Origin: Mycobacterium marseillense
GTDB taxonomy: Bacteria; Actinomycetota; Actinomycetes; Mycobacteriales; Mycobacteriaceae
Length of the DNA: 64,000 nucleotides
NCBI RefSeq assembly: GCF_010731675.1
Contig: NZ_AP022584.1
Location: 3,720,001-3,784,000, forward strand
Direction: 5' to 3'
Shown: one piece after another, positions 18,524 to 27,795 of the stretch
Layout of the letters: each line of letters starts with the position of its first letter
Numbering within the stretch: the stretch's first letter is position 1
Notes under the pieces: generated by a model
Seen by the model: the letters and a program-made list of their open reading frames with translations, nothing else
What the model was told of the DNA's origin: nothing
Databases searched by the model: none
Position numbers and translations under genes: made by a program

Positions 18524-19484
18524 TGAGCGCTCCTTGGTGGGTCGAGCCAGGTAGTTCGTTTGACCTCTGTGCCAACTCGAAGCTGTAGCGGATGTGCTGG
18601 TTGTGGCCGTCCGGGACGACCGGGAAGATCAGGGGGGCCTCCACGTAGCGGATCGCGTCCAGATGATTGCCGACGTCCTCGATCGTCCACGACGACCGGC
18701 ACACGCCGGGGCTCTCGGCGACGACCGCCCGGGCCACGCGCCCCGCCAGCGCGATGAACAGCTCGCCGGTCACCGAGCACGACTCGTGTGCGAGCCAACC
18801 CACCACCGGCGCAACGAGTTCCGGGTCCATCGGCGGATAGGCCGAGGTATCAATGCCTTCGGCCATGCGTGTCACGGCCGCGGGCACGATCACGTTGCAG
18901 CGCACCCCCTCGGGGGCGCCTTCCAGCGCGGCGACATTGGACAACCCGATCACGCCCGCCTTCGCGGCCGCGTAGTTGGCCACGTCGTGGTTTCCGTACA
19001 GGCCGCCGATCGACGACGTCAGCACCATGCGGCCGTAGCCCGCCGCGCACATCAGGGGAAACGCCGGGCGCACCACGTTGAACGCGCCGCGCAGGTGCAC
19101 GTCGAGCACGGCGTCGAAATCCTCGTAGCTCATCTCCTTCAGTGAGGCGCGACGGACGTTGCCGGCGTTGTGCACCAGGATGTCGACGCGGCCATAGTGC
19201 TCGAGCGCGGTCGCGATGATCGCGCCGCCGCCCTCGGCGGTCGCGACGGACGCGCTGCACGCGACGGCCTGCCCGCCCGCCGCGGTGATCTCGGCGACGA
19301 CCTGCTCGGCCGGACCGACGTCGACCCCGGCTCCGTCGAGGGCGCCGCCGACGTCGTTGACGACCACCTTCGCCCCACGCGAGGCCAGCAGCTTCGCGTA
19401 CGCACGGCCCAGCCCTCGGCCCGCTCCGGTCACCACGGCGACGCGGCCGTCGAATCGTAGTGGTGCTGCGGGGGTTTCGCTCAA
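18516..19484 (-). CDS. SDR oxidoreductase, hydroxyacyl-CoA dehydrogenase-like
   Basis: A 322-aa short-chain dehydrogenase with a C-terminal extension. The cofactor loop is TGAGRGLGRAY, NAG occurs in HNAGNVRRAS, and the active site is YAAAKAG. The segment GRAYAKLLASRGAKVVVND is typical of the HSD17B4-like subgroup acting on hydroxyacyl-CoA or hydroxysteroids. It starts with TTG at 19484 inside the stop of the preceding monooxygenase gene (TTGA overlap), so it is coupled to it. Confidence 0.87.
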   Translation of the reverse strand: MSETPAAPLRFDGRVAVVTGAGRGLGRAYAKLLASRGAKVVVNDVGGALDGAGVDVGPAEQVVAEITAAGGQAVACSASVATAEGGGAIIATALEHYGRVDILVHNAGNVRRASLKEMSYEDFDAVLDVHLRGAFNVVRPAFPLMCAAGYGRMVLTSSIGGLYGNHDVANYAAAKAGVIGLSNVAALEGAPEGVRCNVIVPAAVTRMAEGIDTSAYPPMDPELVAPVVGWLAHESCSVTGELFIALAGRVARAVVAESPGVCRSSWTIEDVGNHLDAIRYVEAPLIFPVVPDGHNQHIRYSFELAQRSNELPGSTHQGALNG

Positions 19485-21328
19485 GTGCCGAGCACCAGCC
19501 CGTCCAGGTCGCCCTTGTCACGCCACAGACGCAGCAAGTCCTCGAAGGCGTAGAAGCCGGGACCGTACGGTTCGCCCAGGTGCGACCGGATGCCCTCTCC
19601 CCCGCCGCCGCCTTCGTTGTTGTAGTAGCCGGGCGTGCACTGGGCGTCGAACGCCGAATTGTCGACCGCGGTTTCGCGGATCGTCGCGCACCACTGCTCC
19701 TGCGCCTCCTCGCTGGGCTCCACGGTGGTCGCCCCCCGTCTCAAGGCCTCGGCGATGACGTAGGCGATGTGCTCGCCCTGCAGTTCGTAGTTGGCGGCGA
19801 TGTTGGCGGAGATGCCGACCTGGGTGAAACCGGTATAGAACTGGTTCGGGAACCCGCGGCTGGTCATCCCGTGCAGCGTCTTGTATCCGTCGCGCCAGTA
19901 GTCGAACAGCGACAGCCCGTCGCGCCCCTCGATCGTGTCCATCGAATAGCGGCGGCTGATCTCGGTGGTGATTTCGAAGCCGCTGGCATAGACGATGCAG
20001 TCGACCTCGTACTCGACGCCGCCCGCCACCAGTCCCTTTTCGGTGATCCGTTCCACGCCTTTGGAATCGGAGACGTCGACGAGGGTGACGTTGGGGCGGT
20101 TGAACACCGGCAAGAACTCGTCGTTGGACAGTGGGCGTTTGCATAGGAAGCGGTAGTAGGGCTTGAGCGCCTCGGCGGTCTGCGCATCCTCGACGATCAC
20201 GTCGATGCGGCGGCGCAGCCGCTCCATCAGCTTGTAATCCTCTTCTTCGCGGATCGCCATGAACTGCTCGGGGGTCAACGACGCCGGATCGTCCAGCGCG
20301 AGCACCCGGGCCGCGGTGTTGCGCCCGAGCTCGGTCCAGAAGTCGCACACCAGATCCGGCTGACCCAGCGCCATGCCTTCGAACGTCCAGGAGTGGAAGT
20401 TGCGTTGCCGTTCCCGCTGCCAGCCCGGCCGCAACGACTTCGCCCACTCCGGATCGGTGGGCGCGTTGTTGCGCTGGTCGACCGTCGAGGGGGTGCGCTG
20501 AAAGACATAGAGGTGCTGGGTGTCTCGAGCCAGGAACGGGACGATCTGGATCGCGGTGGCGCCGGTGCCGATGACGGCCACCCTCTTGTCTGCCAGCTTG
20601 TGCAGGTTGCCGCCGCTGTCCCCGCCGGTGTAGTCGTAGTCCCACCGCGAGGAGTGGAACGCGTGCCCCTTGAAGTCCTTAATCCCCGGAATGCCAGGCA
20701 ATTTCGGCCGGTGGAAGGGGCCCGACGCCAGCACCACGAACCGGGCACGGATGTCGTCGTCGCGGTTGGTGCCGATTCGCCAGCGCTTGATCTCCTCGTC
20801 CCAGCGCAGGTCGCGCACCTGGGTGGAGAAGATCGCCGAGTCGTAGAGGCCGAAATGTTTGCCGATGTTGCGGCAGTGCTGGTAGATCTCGGCGCCGTCG
20901 GCGAACTTCTTCGACGGCATGAAGTCGAGCTCTTCGAGAAGCGGTATGTAGCAATAAGATTCGTTGTCGCACTGGATGCCCGGATAGCGGTTCCAGTACC
21001 AGACGCCGCCGAAGTCGCCGCCGAGCTCGATGACGCGTACGTCGTCGACGCCGGCCTTCTTCAGGTAGGCCGCCGACAGCAGGCCCCCGAATCCGCCGCC
21101 GAGGACCGCGACGTCGATGTCCTCGCAGATCGGGTCGCGTGGCGTCGCCGGGGTGTAGGGATCGACCTCGTAGTAGCCGGCGAAGTCGTCCTCCAACTCG
21201 ATGTACTGCTTGGAGCCCTCCGTGCGCAGCCGCTTTTCGCGCTCCAGCCGGTACTTCTCGCGCAGCGTGGCGATGTCGATGTCGTCGGGCGTCTGGGTGG
21301 GGCCGCAGTTGTCCTGGTGCATGGTCAT
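19481..21328 (-). CDS. Type I Baeyer-Villiger flavin monooxygenase
   Basis: A 615-aa FAD/NADPH monooxygenase inserting oxygen next to a ketone. The FAD loop is GGGFGGLLSAAYLKK near residue 77, the Baeyer-Villiger fingerprint is FKGHAFHSSRWDY near 220, and the NADPH loop GTGATAIQIVP follows near 255. A long N-terminal helix region (REKYRLEREKRLRTEGSKQY) is shared with the monooxygenase at 60920-62728. It overlaps the Rieske gene stop by 4 nt (ATGA). In this operon its probable role is to turn a cyclic ketone into a lactone. Confidence 0.9.
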   Translation of the reverse strand: MTMHQDNCGPTQTPDDIDIATLREKYRLEREKRLRTEGSKQYIELEDDFAGYYEVDPYTPATPRDPICEDIDVAVLGGGFGGLLSAAYLKKAGVDDVRVIELGGDFGGVWYWNRYPGIQCDNESYCYIPLLEELDFMPSKKFADGAEIYQHCRNIGKHFGLYDSAIFSTQVRDLRWDEEIKRWRIGTNRDDDIRARFVVLASGPFHRPKLPGIPGIKDFKGHAFHSSRWDYDYTGGDSGGNLHKLADKRVAVIGTGATAIQIVPFLARDTQHLYVFQRTPSTVDQRNNAPTDPEWAKSLRPGWQRERQRNFHSWTFEGMALGQPDLVCDFWTELGRNTAARVLALDDPASLTPEQFMAIREEEDYKLMERLRRRIDVIVEDAQTAEALKPYYRFLCKRPLSNDEFLPVFNRPNVTLVDVSDSKGVERITEKGLVAGGVEYEVDCIVYASGFEITTEISRRYSMDTIEGRDGLSLFDYWRDGYKTLHGMTSRGFPNQFYTGFTQVGISANIAANYELQGEHIAYVIAEALRRGATTVEPSEEAQEQWCATIRETAVDNSAFDAQCTPGYYNNEGGGGGEGIRSHLGEPYGPGFYAFEDLLRLWRDKGDLDGLVLGT

Positions 21329-22725
21329 GCCGATGGGGACTCCTTGCCTGAAAGTTCTCGGGGCTCACCGGCGCCCATGTATTTCGACAATTGGTAGTGC
21401 AGGTTGACGGTGCTGCGTTCGCGGTAGGGGTTGGGCTTGGTGCCCGGGAAGCCGAGCGATTTCATGCCCTGTTGCACGGCGGCCATGTTGGAGAAGTCCT
21501 GCGGCAGTACCGACCGCCACCGCGGGTCGCCGACCGGGGTGTACTCCCATTCCGTCTGGGGCTCTTGTCCTTTCGGGTACAGCTCGAAGACCGACACCTC
21601 GAACAGGCACTTGTCGGGGTTGTAACTGGGGTGCGGCCGCGCGCCGTAGCACAGCGCGCTGGTCAGGCCCTGCCCGATCTGGAAGTTCGGGAAGATCTGC
21701 CACGCGGTGCCAGCCTGCCCGAGGATGTCGGCGGGAATCGTCGGCCAGATCACGCCACGGGCCTCGTCGTCGCGGCGCGCCGACGCCAGCCAGTGCTCGA
21801 GGACCTTGTCGGCCGGTGTCCCCTCGGGCAACTCGTCGACCAGCCGCCGGGCGGCGTTCACCAGCGTCTGGGTGGTGGTGGCGTTGGTCTCCTCCATCGT
21901 GTACACCTGCATCTCCGCGGTGGACACGCGCGGATCGGCGCCGATACCGAGGCGGATCTTGGACTTGGTGGCCTCCATGTCCTCCGGGGCGTCATAGCCG
22001 ATGTTGCTGTGTCGCCCTTGGGCTTTCGCCCACCCCTTGAACTCACCGAACTTGTTGAACTCCGGGTGAGTGGTGAAGACGTGGTAGGTCTCGTTGAAGG
22101 CCTCCAGCGCGACCTTCCAGTTGCAGTCGAAGGACAGCCACTTGCGCCACTTGTACCGCATGTTCTCCAGGCCGAACGGGTCGAGGATCTTCGCGGCGGG
22201 GAACAGGAAGTCGGCCAGCGGCTCGCAATCTGGGTCCATGTTGATCCATAACCAGCCGCCCCACGTGTCGACCCGCACCGGGCGAAGGTGGGTGTTGTCC
22301 GGGGTGAGCGCGTCCTGCCAGTCCTGTTGTTCGCGGATATGCGTGCACGCCCCGTCCAAGCCGTAGGTCCAGCCGTGAAAGCCACAGACGAACGACTTTC
22401 GGGTACGGGCGCAGGCATTCTTGGCGCCCTCGGGCGTGTCGATCAGCCGGCGGCCGCGGTGCATGCACACGTTGTGGTGCGCGTGAAACTCGTTCGGGCC
22501 GGTACGCACCACGATGATCGAGTCATCGAGGATGTCGTAGGTCAGGTAGCTGCCCACCTCGGGCACTTCCTCGACGCGGCCAACCTGCTGCCAGACCCGG
22601 CGCCACAGCTTGTCGCGCTCGGCGCGGGCGTAGTCCTGACAGATGTAGGCCTCGACGCCGATCGTCATCGGACTCGAGAGTTCTTCGGCACCCGCGGAAT
22701 TCGTGTCTTTGGCGAGGTCGGTCAT
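21325..22725 (-). CDS. Rieske aromatic-ring-hydroxylating oxygenase, alpha subunit
   Basis: A 466-aa terminal oxygenase. The Rieske 2Fe-2S ligands are in CMHRGRRL and CGFHGWTY (about residues 88-117). The mononuclear iron facial triad region is NETYHVFTTHPEF near residue 208. The start is behind AGGAGGATGTC and overlaps the upstream SDR stop (ATGA). No beta subunit, ferredoxin or reductase gene lies in the window, so electrons must come from elsewhere, as for one-component-alpha (KshA-like) oxygenases. It likely does the first hydroxylation of the substrate. Confidence 0.91.
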   Translation of the reverse strand: MTDLAKDTNSAGAEELSSPMTIGVEAYICQDYARAERDKLWRRVWQQVGRVEEVPEVGSYLTYDILDDSIIVVRTGPNEFHAHHNVCMHRGRRLIDTPEGAKNACARTRKSFVCGFHGWTYGLDGACTHIREQQDWQDALTPDNTHLRPVRVDTWGGWLWINMDPDCEPLADFLFPAAKILDPFGLENMRYKWRKWLSFDCNWKVALEAFNETYHVFTTHPEFNKFGEFKGWAKAQGRHSNIGYDAPEDMEATKSKIRLGIGADPRVSTAEMQVYTMEETNATTTQTLVNAARRLVDELPEGTPADKVLEHWLASARRDDEARGVIWPTIPADILGQAGTAWQIFPNFQIGQGLTSALCYGARPHPSYNPDKCLFEVSVFELYPKGQEPQTEWEYTPVGDPRWRSVLPQDFSNMAAVQQGMKSLGFPGTKPNPYRERSTVNLHYQLSKYMGAGEPRELSGKESPSA

Positions 22726-23579
22726 GACATCCTCCTAATTGCCGCCCGGAAGGATTCGTCTTTGAGGAAGAGCGACGTGTTGTCGGCGCCGAGGTGGCTC
22801 CACTTGAGGTCCAGCCCGCCGTCGACCAACAGCGTCTGGCCGGTGATGTAGCTCGACATCTCCGAGAGCAGAAACAGGATGGCCCCGGCCTGTTCTTCGG
22901 GCCGGCCCCGCCGGCCCATGGCGATCGCCTGACGATCCCGCTCGGGGTCCTCGTCGACGTAGGTGCGCGAGGCCGCCGTCTCGGTGACACCGGGTGCCAC
23001 GGCATTGACCCGGATTCCCGCCTGCGCCAATTCGACGGCCATCGTGCGCGTCATCGCGGTGATCGCGGCCTTGGCGGACCCGTAGGCGATGTGAAACGGC
23101 GCGGTGTTCATGCCGCTGATCGAGGAGATCGACACGATCGCTCCCGGCTGGTGGTGCGCGACGAGTTCGGCCGCGACGGCCTGGCTCATGAAGAACGCCG
23201 TCTCGAGGTTGTCGGCGAAGATCTTGCGCCAGTCGCTGCGCGTCACCCGCGTCGACGGCATCCACGTCGACGGCTCGGCGCCACCGGCGACGTTGACCAG
23301 CCCGTACAAGCTCCCGTCGGCGCGGCGCGCGTGGTCGATCACCGTGGCGATGCCCTCGTCGGTCGACGCGTCGGCCGCGACGGGCACCACGGCCAGGCCC
23401 TGTCCGGCCAGCGGGGCGATGTGCTCGTCCAGGTTTTCCTTGGATCGGCTCACCGCGATCACGGTGGCCCCGGCCCGGGCGGTCATGGCCGCGACGGTGG
23501 TGCCGATCCCGCCGCCGCCGGCGCCGGAGACCACCACGATGCGGCCGGCGAGCCCGAGGTGCCCGATTTGATCGTCCAT
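22722..23579 (-). CDS. SDR oxidoreductase, first gene of the leftward catabolic operon
   Basis: A 285-aa short-chain dehydrogenase. The cofactor loop reads SGAGGGGIGTTV, NAG is NVAGGAEPS, and the active site is YGSAKAA with Ser in SISSISG. The end LVDGGLDLKWSHLG is longer than usual. ATG 23579 gives the normal N-terminus; the frame upstream crosses the intergenic region. A likely task is oxidising a hydroxylated intermediate to the ketone used by the Baeyer-Villiger enzyme. It faces the SMP-30 gene across 209 bp with two operator-like repeats. Confidence 0.87.
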   Translation of the reverse strand: MDDQIGHLGLAGRIVVVSGAGGGGIGTTVAAMTARAGATVIAVSRSKENLDEHIAPLAGQGLAVVPVAADASTDEGIATVIDHARRADGSLYGLVNVAGGAEPSTWMPSTRVTRSDWRKIFADNLETAFFMSQAVAAELVAHHQPGAIVSISSISGMNTAPFHIAYGSAKAAITAMTRTMAVELAQAGIRVNAVAPGVTETAASRTYVDEDPERDRQAIAMGRRGRPEEQAGAILFLLSEMSSYITGQTLLVDGGLDLKWSHLGADNTSLFLKDESFRAAIRRMS

Positions 23580-23626
23580 GACCTGCTTTCGGCCGCCACC
23601 GGCGCCGGCAACGACATCTGTACCAG

Positions 23627-23640
23627 TTTGTCCGGACAAA
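23627..23640. promoter_or_regulatory. Perfect palindrome TTTGTCCGGACAAA, candidate GntR operator
   Basis: A 14-bp perfect dyad in the divergent region, 48 bp before the SDR start. The core TTGTCCGGACAA fits the GT-N4-AC centre common to GntR-family sites. A second copy lies at 23724-23735. Confidence 0.68.
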
Positions 23641-23723
23641 ACATGGCATTCTGTCCCTGGGAGAACACTATTCCGACCCGTGGACTTCGCTGTCAAGATC
23701 GAGGCCCGACGCCGTGGCGGCTA

Positions 23724-23735
23724 TTGTCTGGACTA
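23724..23735. promoter_or_regulatory. Second operator-like copy TTGTCTGGACTA
   Basis: Ten of twelve bases match the palindrome core at 23628-23639. The copies are 96 bp apart and this one lies 53 bp before the SMP-30 start, so each divergent operon has its own copy. Looping by the GntR protein encoded at 25411 is possible. Confidence 0.52.
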
Positions 23736-23788
23736 CGAGGAATTGATAACGTCCAGCCCAACCGGCTGACGGAAGGACCTCGGCGAGC

Positions 23789-25411
23789 ATGTCCATTTCA
23801 CGGGCCCTCTCCACGCGGCCCTCGCGGTACGCGGGCCCAGACGCAACCGACGTCGCGCCGGGCTGGGAGCTCGAGCGGGTCACCGCGCCCAGCCGGCTGT
23901 TCGGCGCCAACGGGCTGCGCACCGGCCCGGACGGCCGCATCTACATCGCGCAGGTGACCGGCAGCCAGATCAGCGCGCTGGACCACCGCACCGGCGAACT
24001 GGTGACCGCCAGCCCCAGGGGCGGCGACATCGTGGCGCCCGACGACGTCGCGTTCGACCCCGGCGGCAACCTGTACGCGACCGAGGTGATGGACGGCCGG
24101 GTCAGCGTGCGCGAGACCAGCGGTCGCACGCGCGTGCTGCGCGACGACGTGCCGTCGGCCAACGGCATCACCTTCCATCACGGCCGGTTGTTCATCGGGG
24201 AATGCCGGGAGGGCGGACGGCTGCTGGAATTCGACCTGTCGGGCGGCCCGCCACGGGTCCTCTTGGACAACGTGCCCTCACCGAACGCGATGGAGGTCGG
24301 TCCCGACGGTCTGCTGTACTTCCCGGTGATGGGCGCCAACGAGATCTGGCGCGTCGACCCCGATGGTGGCGAGCCGCACTGTGTCGCAACGGGTCTCGGC
24401 GTGCCCGACTCCGTCAAGTTCGATGCCCAGGGCTACCTCGTGTCGACGCAGGTGGCCAGCGGGCAGGTGCTGCGCATCGATCCCCGCAGCGGCGAGCAAC
24501 GCCTGCTCGCCCAGCTGAACCCGGGGCTGGACAACTGCACCTTTGTCGGCGACCGGCTGTTCGTCTCCAACTTCACCGGCGAGATCACCGAGATATCCCC
24601 GGATGGCACAACGACATCCGTGCTGGCGGGCGGACTCAACTGGCCGTTAGACCTGGCCGTGGGCCACGACGGGCAACTCTACATCGCCGACGGCACCTAC
24701 TTCTACGTCGCCCTGCCCGACGGGTCCTTGCACACCGCCGGGATGTTGTTCAGCCCCGGCTATCCCGGCTTCCTGCGCGGGCTCGCCGCGAGCGGGCCCG
24801 GCGAGTTCGTCGTCACGACATCGGGCGGCCAGGTCGCCCGCTACCGGCCCGAGGCCAGCGAAACCGAGGTGCTGGCGGACGGTTTCGATCAGCTCTACGG
24901 CGTGGCGGTGAGCCCCGGCGGTGTGGTGGTTGCGGAGTTGGGCACCGGGCGGGTGCTGGCGCTGCGGTCGGGGGACGTCGAGGTGCTGGCGACGGGCCTG
25001 CGCGAGCCGGTCGGCGTCGCGATCGACGCCGACGGGGCCCCGCTGGTGGCGGAGGCCGGCGCGGGGCGGGTGGTCAGGCTGGCCGGGTCGAGCGCCGACA
25101 CCGTCGTCGCCGATCTGCAACGGCCCCAGGGCATTCTGGTCCGCGACGGCGTGCTCTATGTGGTCGATGCCGACGCCAAGGAATTGATCGCCGTCGACCT
25201 CGCCAGCCGCGCGCGCCAGACGATCGCGTCCGGGCTGCCGGTCGGCCCGCCGCCGGGCGTCACGCCCAAGCCGCTGCGCGGCATGCCACCGTTCTCCGGG
25301 CCGCAAGGTCCGTTCGCCGGCATCGCCGCCGCAGCCGATGGGACGCTGTACATTTCGGCCGATGGCGAGGGCAGCGTGCTGGCCGTACGCCCGACGGGGC
25401 ACGGCCGCTGA
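23789..25411 (+). CDS. SMP-30/gluconolactonase-like beta-propeller hydrolase
   Basis: A 540-aa beta-propeller protein of the SMP-30/NHL type. Repeated blades of the form PDGRIYIAQ, PGGNLYATE, HDGQLYIADG and PDGSLH run through the whole length, more blades than a usual 300-aa lactonase, suggesting a double or extended propeller. No signal peptide is evident. Lactone hydrolysis is the best-known role of the family and would open the lactone made by the Baeyer-Villiger enzyme. It is the first gene of the rightward operon; its stop overlaps the GntR start by one base (TGATG). Confidence 0.78.
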   Translation: MSISRALSTRPSRYAGPDATDVAPGWELERVTAPSRLFGANGLRTGPDGRIYIAQVTGSQISALDHRTGELVTASPRGGDIVAPDDVAFDPGGNLYATEVMDGRVSVRETSGRTRVLRDDVPSANGITFHHGRLFIGECREGGRLLEFDLSGGPPRVLLDNVPSPNAMEVGPDGLLYFPVMGANEIWRVDPDGGEPHCVATGLGVPDSVKFDAQGYLVSTQVASGQVLRIDPRSGEQRLLAQLNPGLDNCTFVGDRLFVSNFTGEITEISPDGTTTSVLAGGLNWPLDLAVGHDGQLYIADGTYFYVALPDGSLHTAGMLFSPGYPGFLRGLAASGPGEFVVTTSGGQVARYRPEASETEVLADGFDQLYGVAVSPGGVVVAELGTGRVLALRSGDVEVLATGLREPVGVAIDADGAPLVAEAGAGRVVRLAGSSADTVVADLQRPQGILVRDGVLYVVDADAKELIAVDLASRARQTIASGLPVGPPPGVTPKPLRGMPPFSGPQGPFAGIAAAADGTLYISADGEGSVLAVRPTGHGR

Positions 25412-26160
25412 TGTCCCAGGCCATCGCGGCCGATCACCGCTACCTGCAGATCGCACGCACACTGCGCAAGGAGATCGTCGACGGGGTCTACCCGGTGGGA
25501 TCTCAGCTGCCGACCGAGCACCAATTGTGTGAGCGCTTCGCGGTCAGCCGCTACACCGTTCGCGAGGCGCTGCGCCGGCTGCGGGAGGACAATCTGGTCG
25601 CGTCCCGGCCGCGGGCAGGCACCCGGGTGGTGCCGCGGCCGGCGTCGAGTTCCTATGCGCAGGACGCGATGTCGATCGAGGACCTGCTCGCGTTCGCGGC
25701 CGGCGCGCAACTGACCATCGAATCCAACGCGATGGTGACGATCGACGACGAGCTGGCCGCCCGCACCGGACTCGAGCCCGGCACCCAGTGGCTCTCGGTG
25801 CGCGGCTACCGGCAGGCCGACGACGCGTCGGTGCCGATGTGCCGCACGGAGTACTACATCAGCCGCAGTTTCGCCGCGGTCGGCAGGCTGCTGCAACGCC
25901 ATGCCGGCCCGATTTTCCCGTTGATCGAGGATCTGTTCGGCGTGAGCGTCTCCCAGTTGCACCAGGAGATCGCGGCCGTCCTGCTGTCCCCGGAGCTGGC
26001 CGACGGCCTCGGCGCGGAAGCGGGAACGGCCGCGTTGCAGATGCGGCGCACCTACACGACCTCCGACGGCGAGGTGGCCCAGGTGACGATCAACACCCAC
26101 CTGTCGTCGAGGTTTCGGTACGCGATGACCATGCGTCGCGTCACGGGTCAGGCCGGTTGA
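25411..26160 (+). CDS. GntR-family regulator (HutC subfamily, UTRA domain)
   Basis: A 249-aa regulator. The winged helix at about residues 10-75 shows YLQIARTLRKEIVDGVYPVG, then LPTEHQLCERFAVSRYTVRE and the wing AGTRVV. The C-terminal half is a UTRA ligand domain. It lies inside the rightward operon, one base overlapping the SMP-30 stop, and most likely represses both divergent operons through the TTGTCCGGACAA sites, released by a pathway intermediate. Confidence 0.89.
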   Translation: MSQAIAADHRYLQIARTLRKEIVDGVYPVGSQLPTEHQLCERFAVSRYTVREALRRLREDNLVASRPRAGTRVVPRPASSSYAQDAMSIEDLLAFAAGAQLTIESNAMVTIDDELAARTGLEPGTQWLSVRGYRQADDASVPMCRTEYYISRSFAAVGRLLQRHAGPIFPLIEDLFGVSVSQLHQEIAAVLLSPELADGLGAEAGTAALQMRRTYTTSDGEVAQVTINTHLSSRFRYAMTMRRVTGQAG

Positions 26161-26161
26161 G

Positions 26162-27793
26162 TTGATCACCCGGGCCCGACACGACGCGGCGCACGCGTCA
26201 GAGGCCTACCGGCGCGGTCTGTGGGTGCACACCACGCTGGCCGATGCGCTGCGCGCCGCCGCGGAGACATCGTCTGATCGAATAGTTCTGGTGGACAACG
26301 ACGTTCGGCTAGACTGCGCGACGCTGCACGCGCAGGCCGGCGCGCTGGCGGCGGCACTGCTGGCGCGCATGCCCGCCGGCAGCGTGGTGTCGTTCATGCT
26401 GCCGAACTGGCACGAGAGCGCCGTCATCTACCTGGCCGCGACGCTGGCCGGCATGGTGGTGAACCCGATCCTGCCGTCGCTGCGCGACCACGACCTGCGT
26501 TTCATCCTCGAAGATGCCGGCACCGCGATGATTTTCGTTCCGCAGCGGCACGGCGGCCACGACTACGAAGCGATGCTCGAACGGGTGACGGCCGCGATGG
26601 ATTCGGCACCTGAGGTGGTGGTGCTGCGCGGCGCCGAAGCCGGGCACGGCGGTCCGCACACCTCCTATCGGGACCTGCTGGGCCAGGCGCCGAACGCCGC
26701 CGCGCTCCCGACGCTCGATCCCGACGCCGTGCGGATGATCCTGTACACGTCCGGAACGACGAGCCGACCGAAAGGCGTGCTGCACACCCATAACTCGCTG
26801 TACGCCCTCATCTGTCAGCTCCGCGAGCACTGGAACATCGATCCCGGCGACACGTTCCTGGTCCCCTCGCCGGTCGCCCATATCGGGGGCTCGATCTATG
26901 CCTTCGAATGCCCGCTGCTGCTGGGGACGACCGCGGTGCTGATGGACCGGTGGGACCCGGCGCAGGCGATCGCGCTGATGAACACCGAACGGTGCACCCA
27001 CATGGCAGGGGCCACGCCGTTCCTGCAGCAGCTGCTCTCGGCCGCCGAGCGCGCCGGCACCCGCCTGCCCGACCTGAAGGTGTTCATCTGCGGCGGCGCG
27101 TCGGTCTCGCCGATGCTGATCCGGCGCGCCGCACAGTATTTCGATCGCGCCGTCTTCACCCGGGTGTACGGCTGCACCGAGGTGCCCGTCGCGACCGTCG
27201 GCGCACCCCGGCCCGACGAAGCCGAACCCGCCGCCGACACCGACGGCAGGGCCGGCATCGCCGAGATCAAGCTCGTCGCCCACGAAGCCGCGCCCGCCGG
27301 TGAGGGGGAAATCTGCGTGCGCGGACCCCAGATGCTGGTGGGCTACCGCCATCCCGAAGACGACTCTTTCGATGCCGCAGGGTTTTTCCGCACCGGGGAT
27401 CTCGGCCGGTGGGTCTCGGCCGGCCTCTCGGCCGGTATTGAAGACCGGTATCTCGTCGTGACCGGGCGGGCCAAGGACGTCATCATCCGCAGCGGCGAGA
27501 ACATCTCGGCCAAGGAGGTCGAGGACCTGCTCGCCGACCATCCCGGGATCGCTGAGATCGCGGTGGTCGGGCTGCCCGACGAACGCACCGGGGAACGGGC
27601 CTGCGCGGTGATCGTCCCGGCGGGCGACGAGAGCCCGGACGTCGCGAGCCTGCTCACGACGCTGGTGAGCAAGGGCGTCGCCAAATTCAAGGCGCCCGAA
27701 CAGGTCGTGATCTGGGATGCCCTCCCGAAGAACGACGCGGGCAAAGTCCTCAAGCATCGGATCCGGGCGGCTCTCACACAGGGCGGAGACTAA
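26162..27793 (+). CDS. AMP-dependent acyl-CoA ligase (first of two)
   Basis: A 543-aa ANL-superfamily ligase. The AMP loop is [13 protein letters not shown] near residue 198, followed by [15 protein letters not shown] and the C-terminal catalytic region [15 protein letters not shown] and [12 protein letters not shown] with the adenylation Lys. The TTG start one base after the GntR stop is kept because the next candidates would remove the conserved N-terminal [16 protein letters not shown] segment. It activates a carboxylic acid formed in the pathway. Confidence 0.88.
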   Translation: MITRARHDAAHASEAYRRGLWVHTTLADALRAAAETSSDRIVLVDNDVRLDCATLHAQAGALAAALLARMPAGSVVSFMLPNWHESAVIYLAATLAGMVVNPILPSLRDHDLRFILEDAGTAMIFVPQRHGGHDYEAMLERVTAAMDSAPEVVVLRGAEAGHGGPHTSYRDLLGQAPNAAALPTLDPDAVRMILYTSGTTSRPKGVLHTHNSLYALICQLREHWNIDPGDTFLVPSPVAHIGGSIYAFECPLLLGTTAVLMDRWDPAQAIALMNTERCTHMAGATPFLQQLLSAAERAGTRLPDLKVFICGGASVSPMLIRRAAQYFDRAVFTRVYGCTEVPVATVGAPRPDEAEPAADTDGRAGIAEIKLVAHEAAPAGEGEICVRGPQMLVGYRHPEDDSFDAAGFFRTGDLGRWVSAGLSAGIEDRYLVVTGRAKDVIIRSGENISAKEVEDLLADHPGIAEIAVVGLPDERTGERACAVIVPAGDESPDVASLLTTLVSKGVAKFKAPEQVVIWDALPKNDAGKVLKHRIRAALTQGGD

Positions 27794-27795
27794 GG

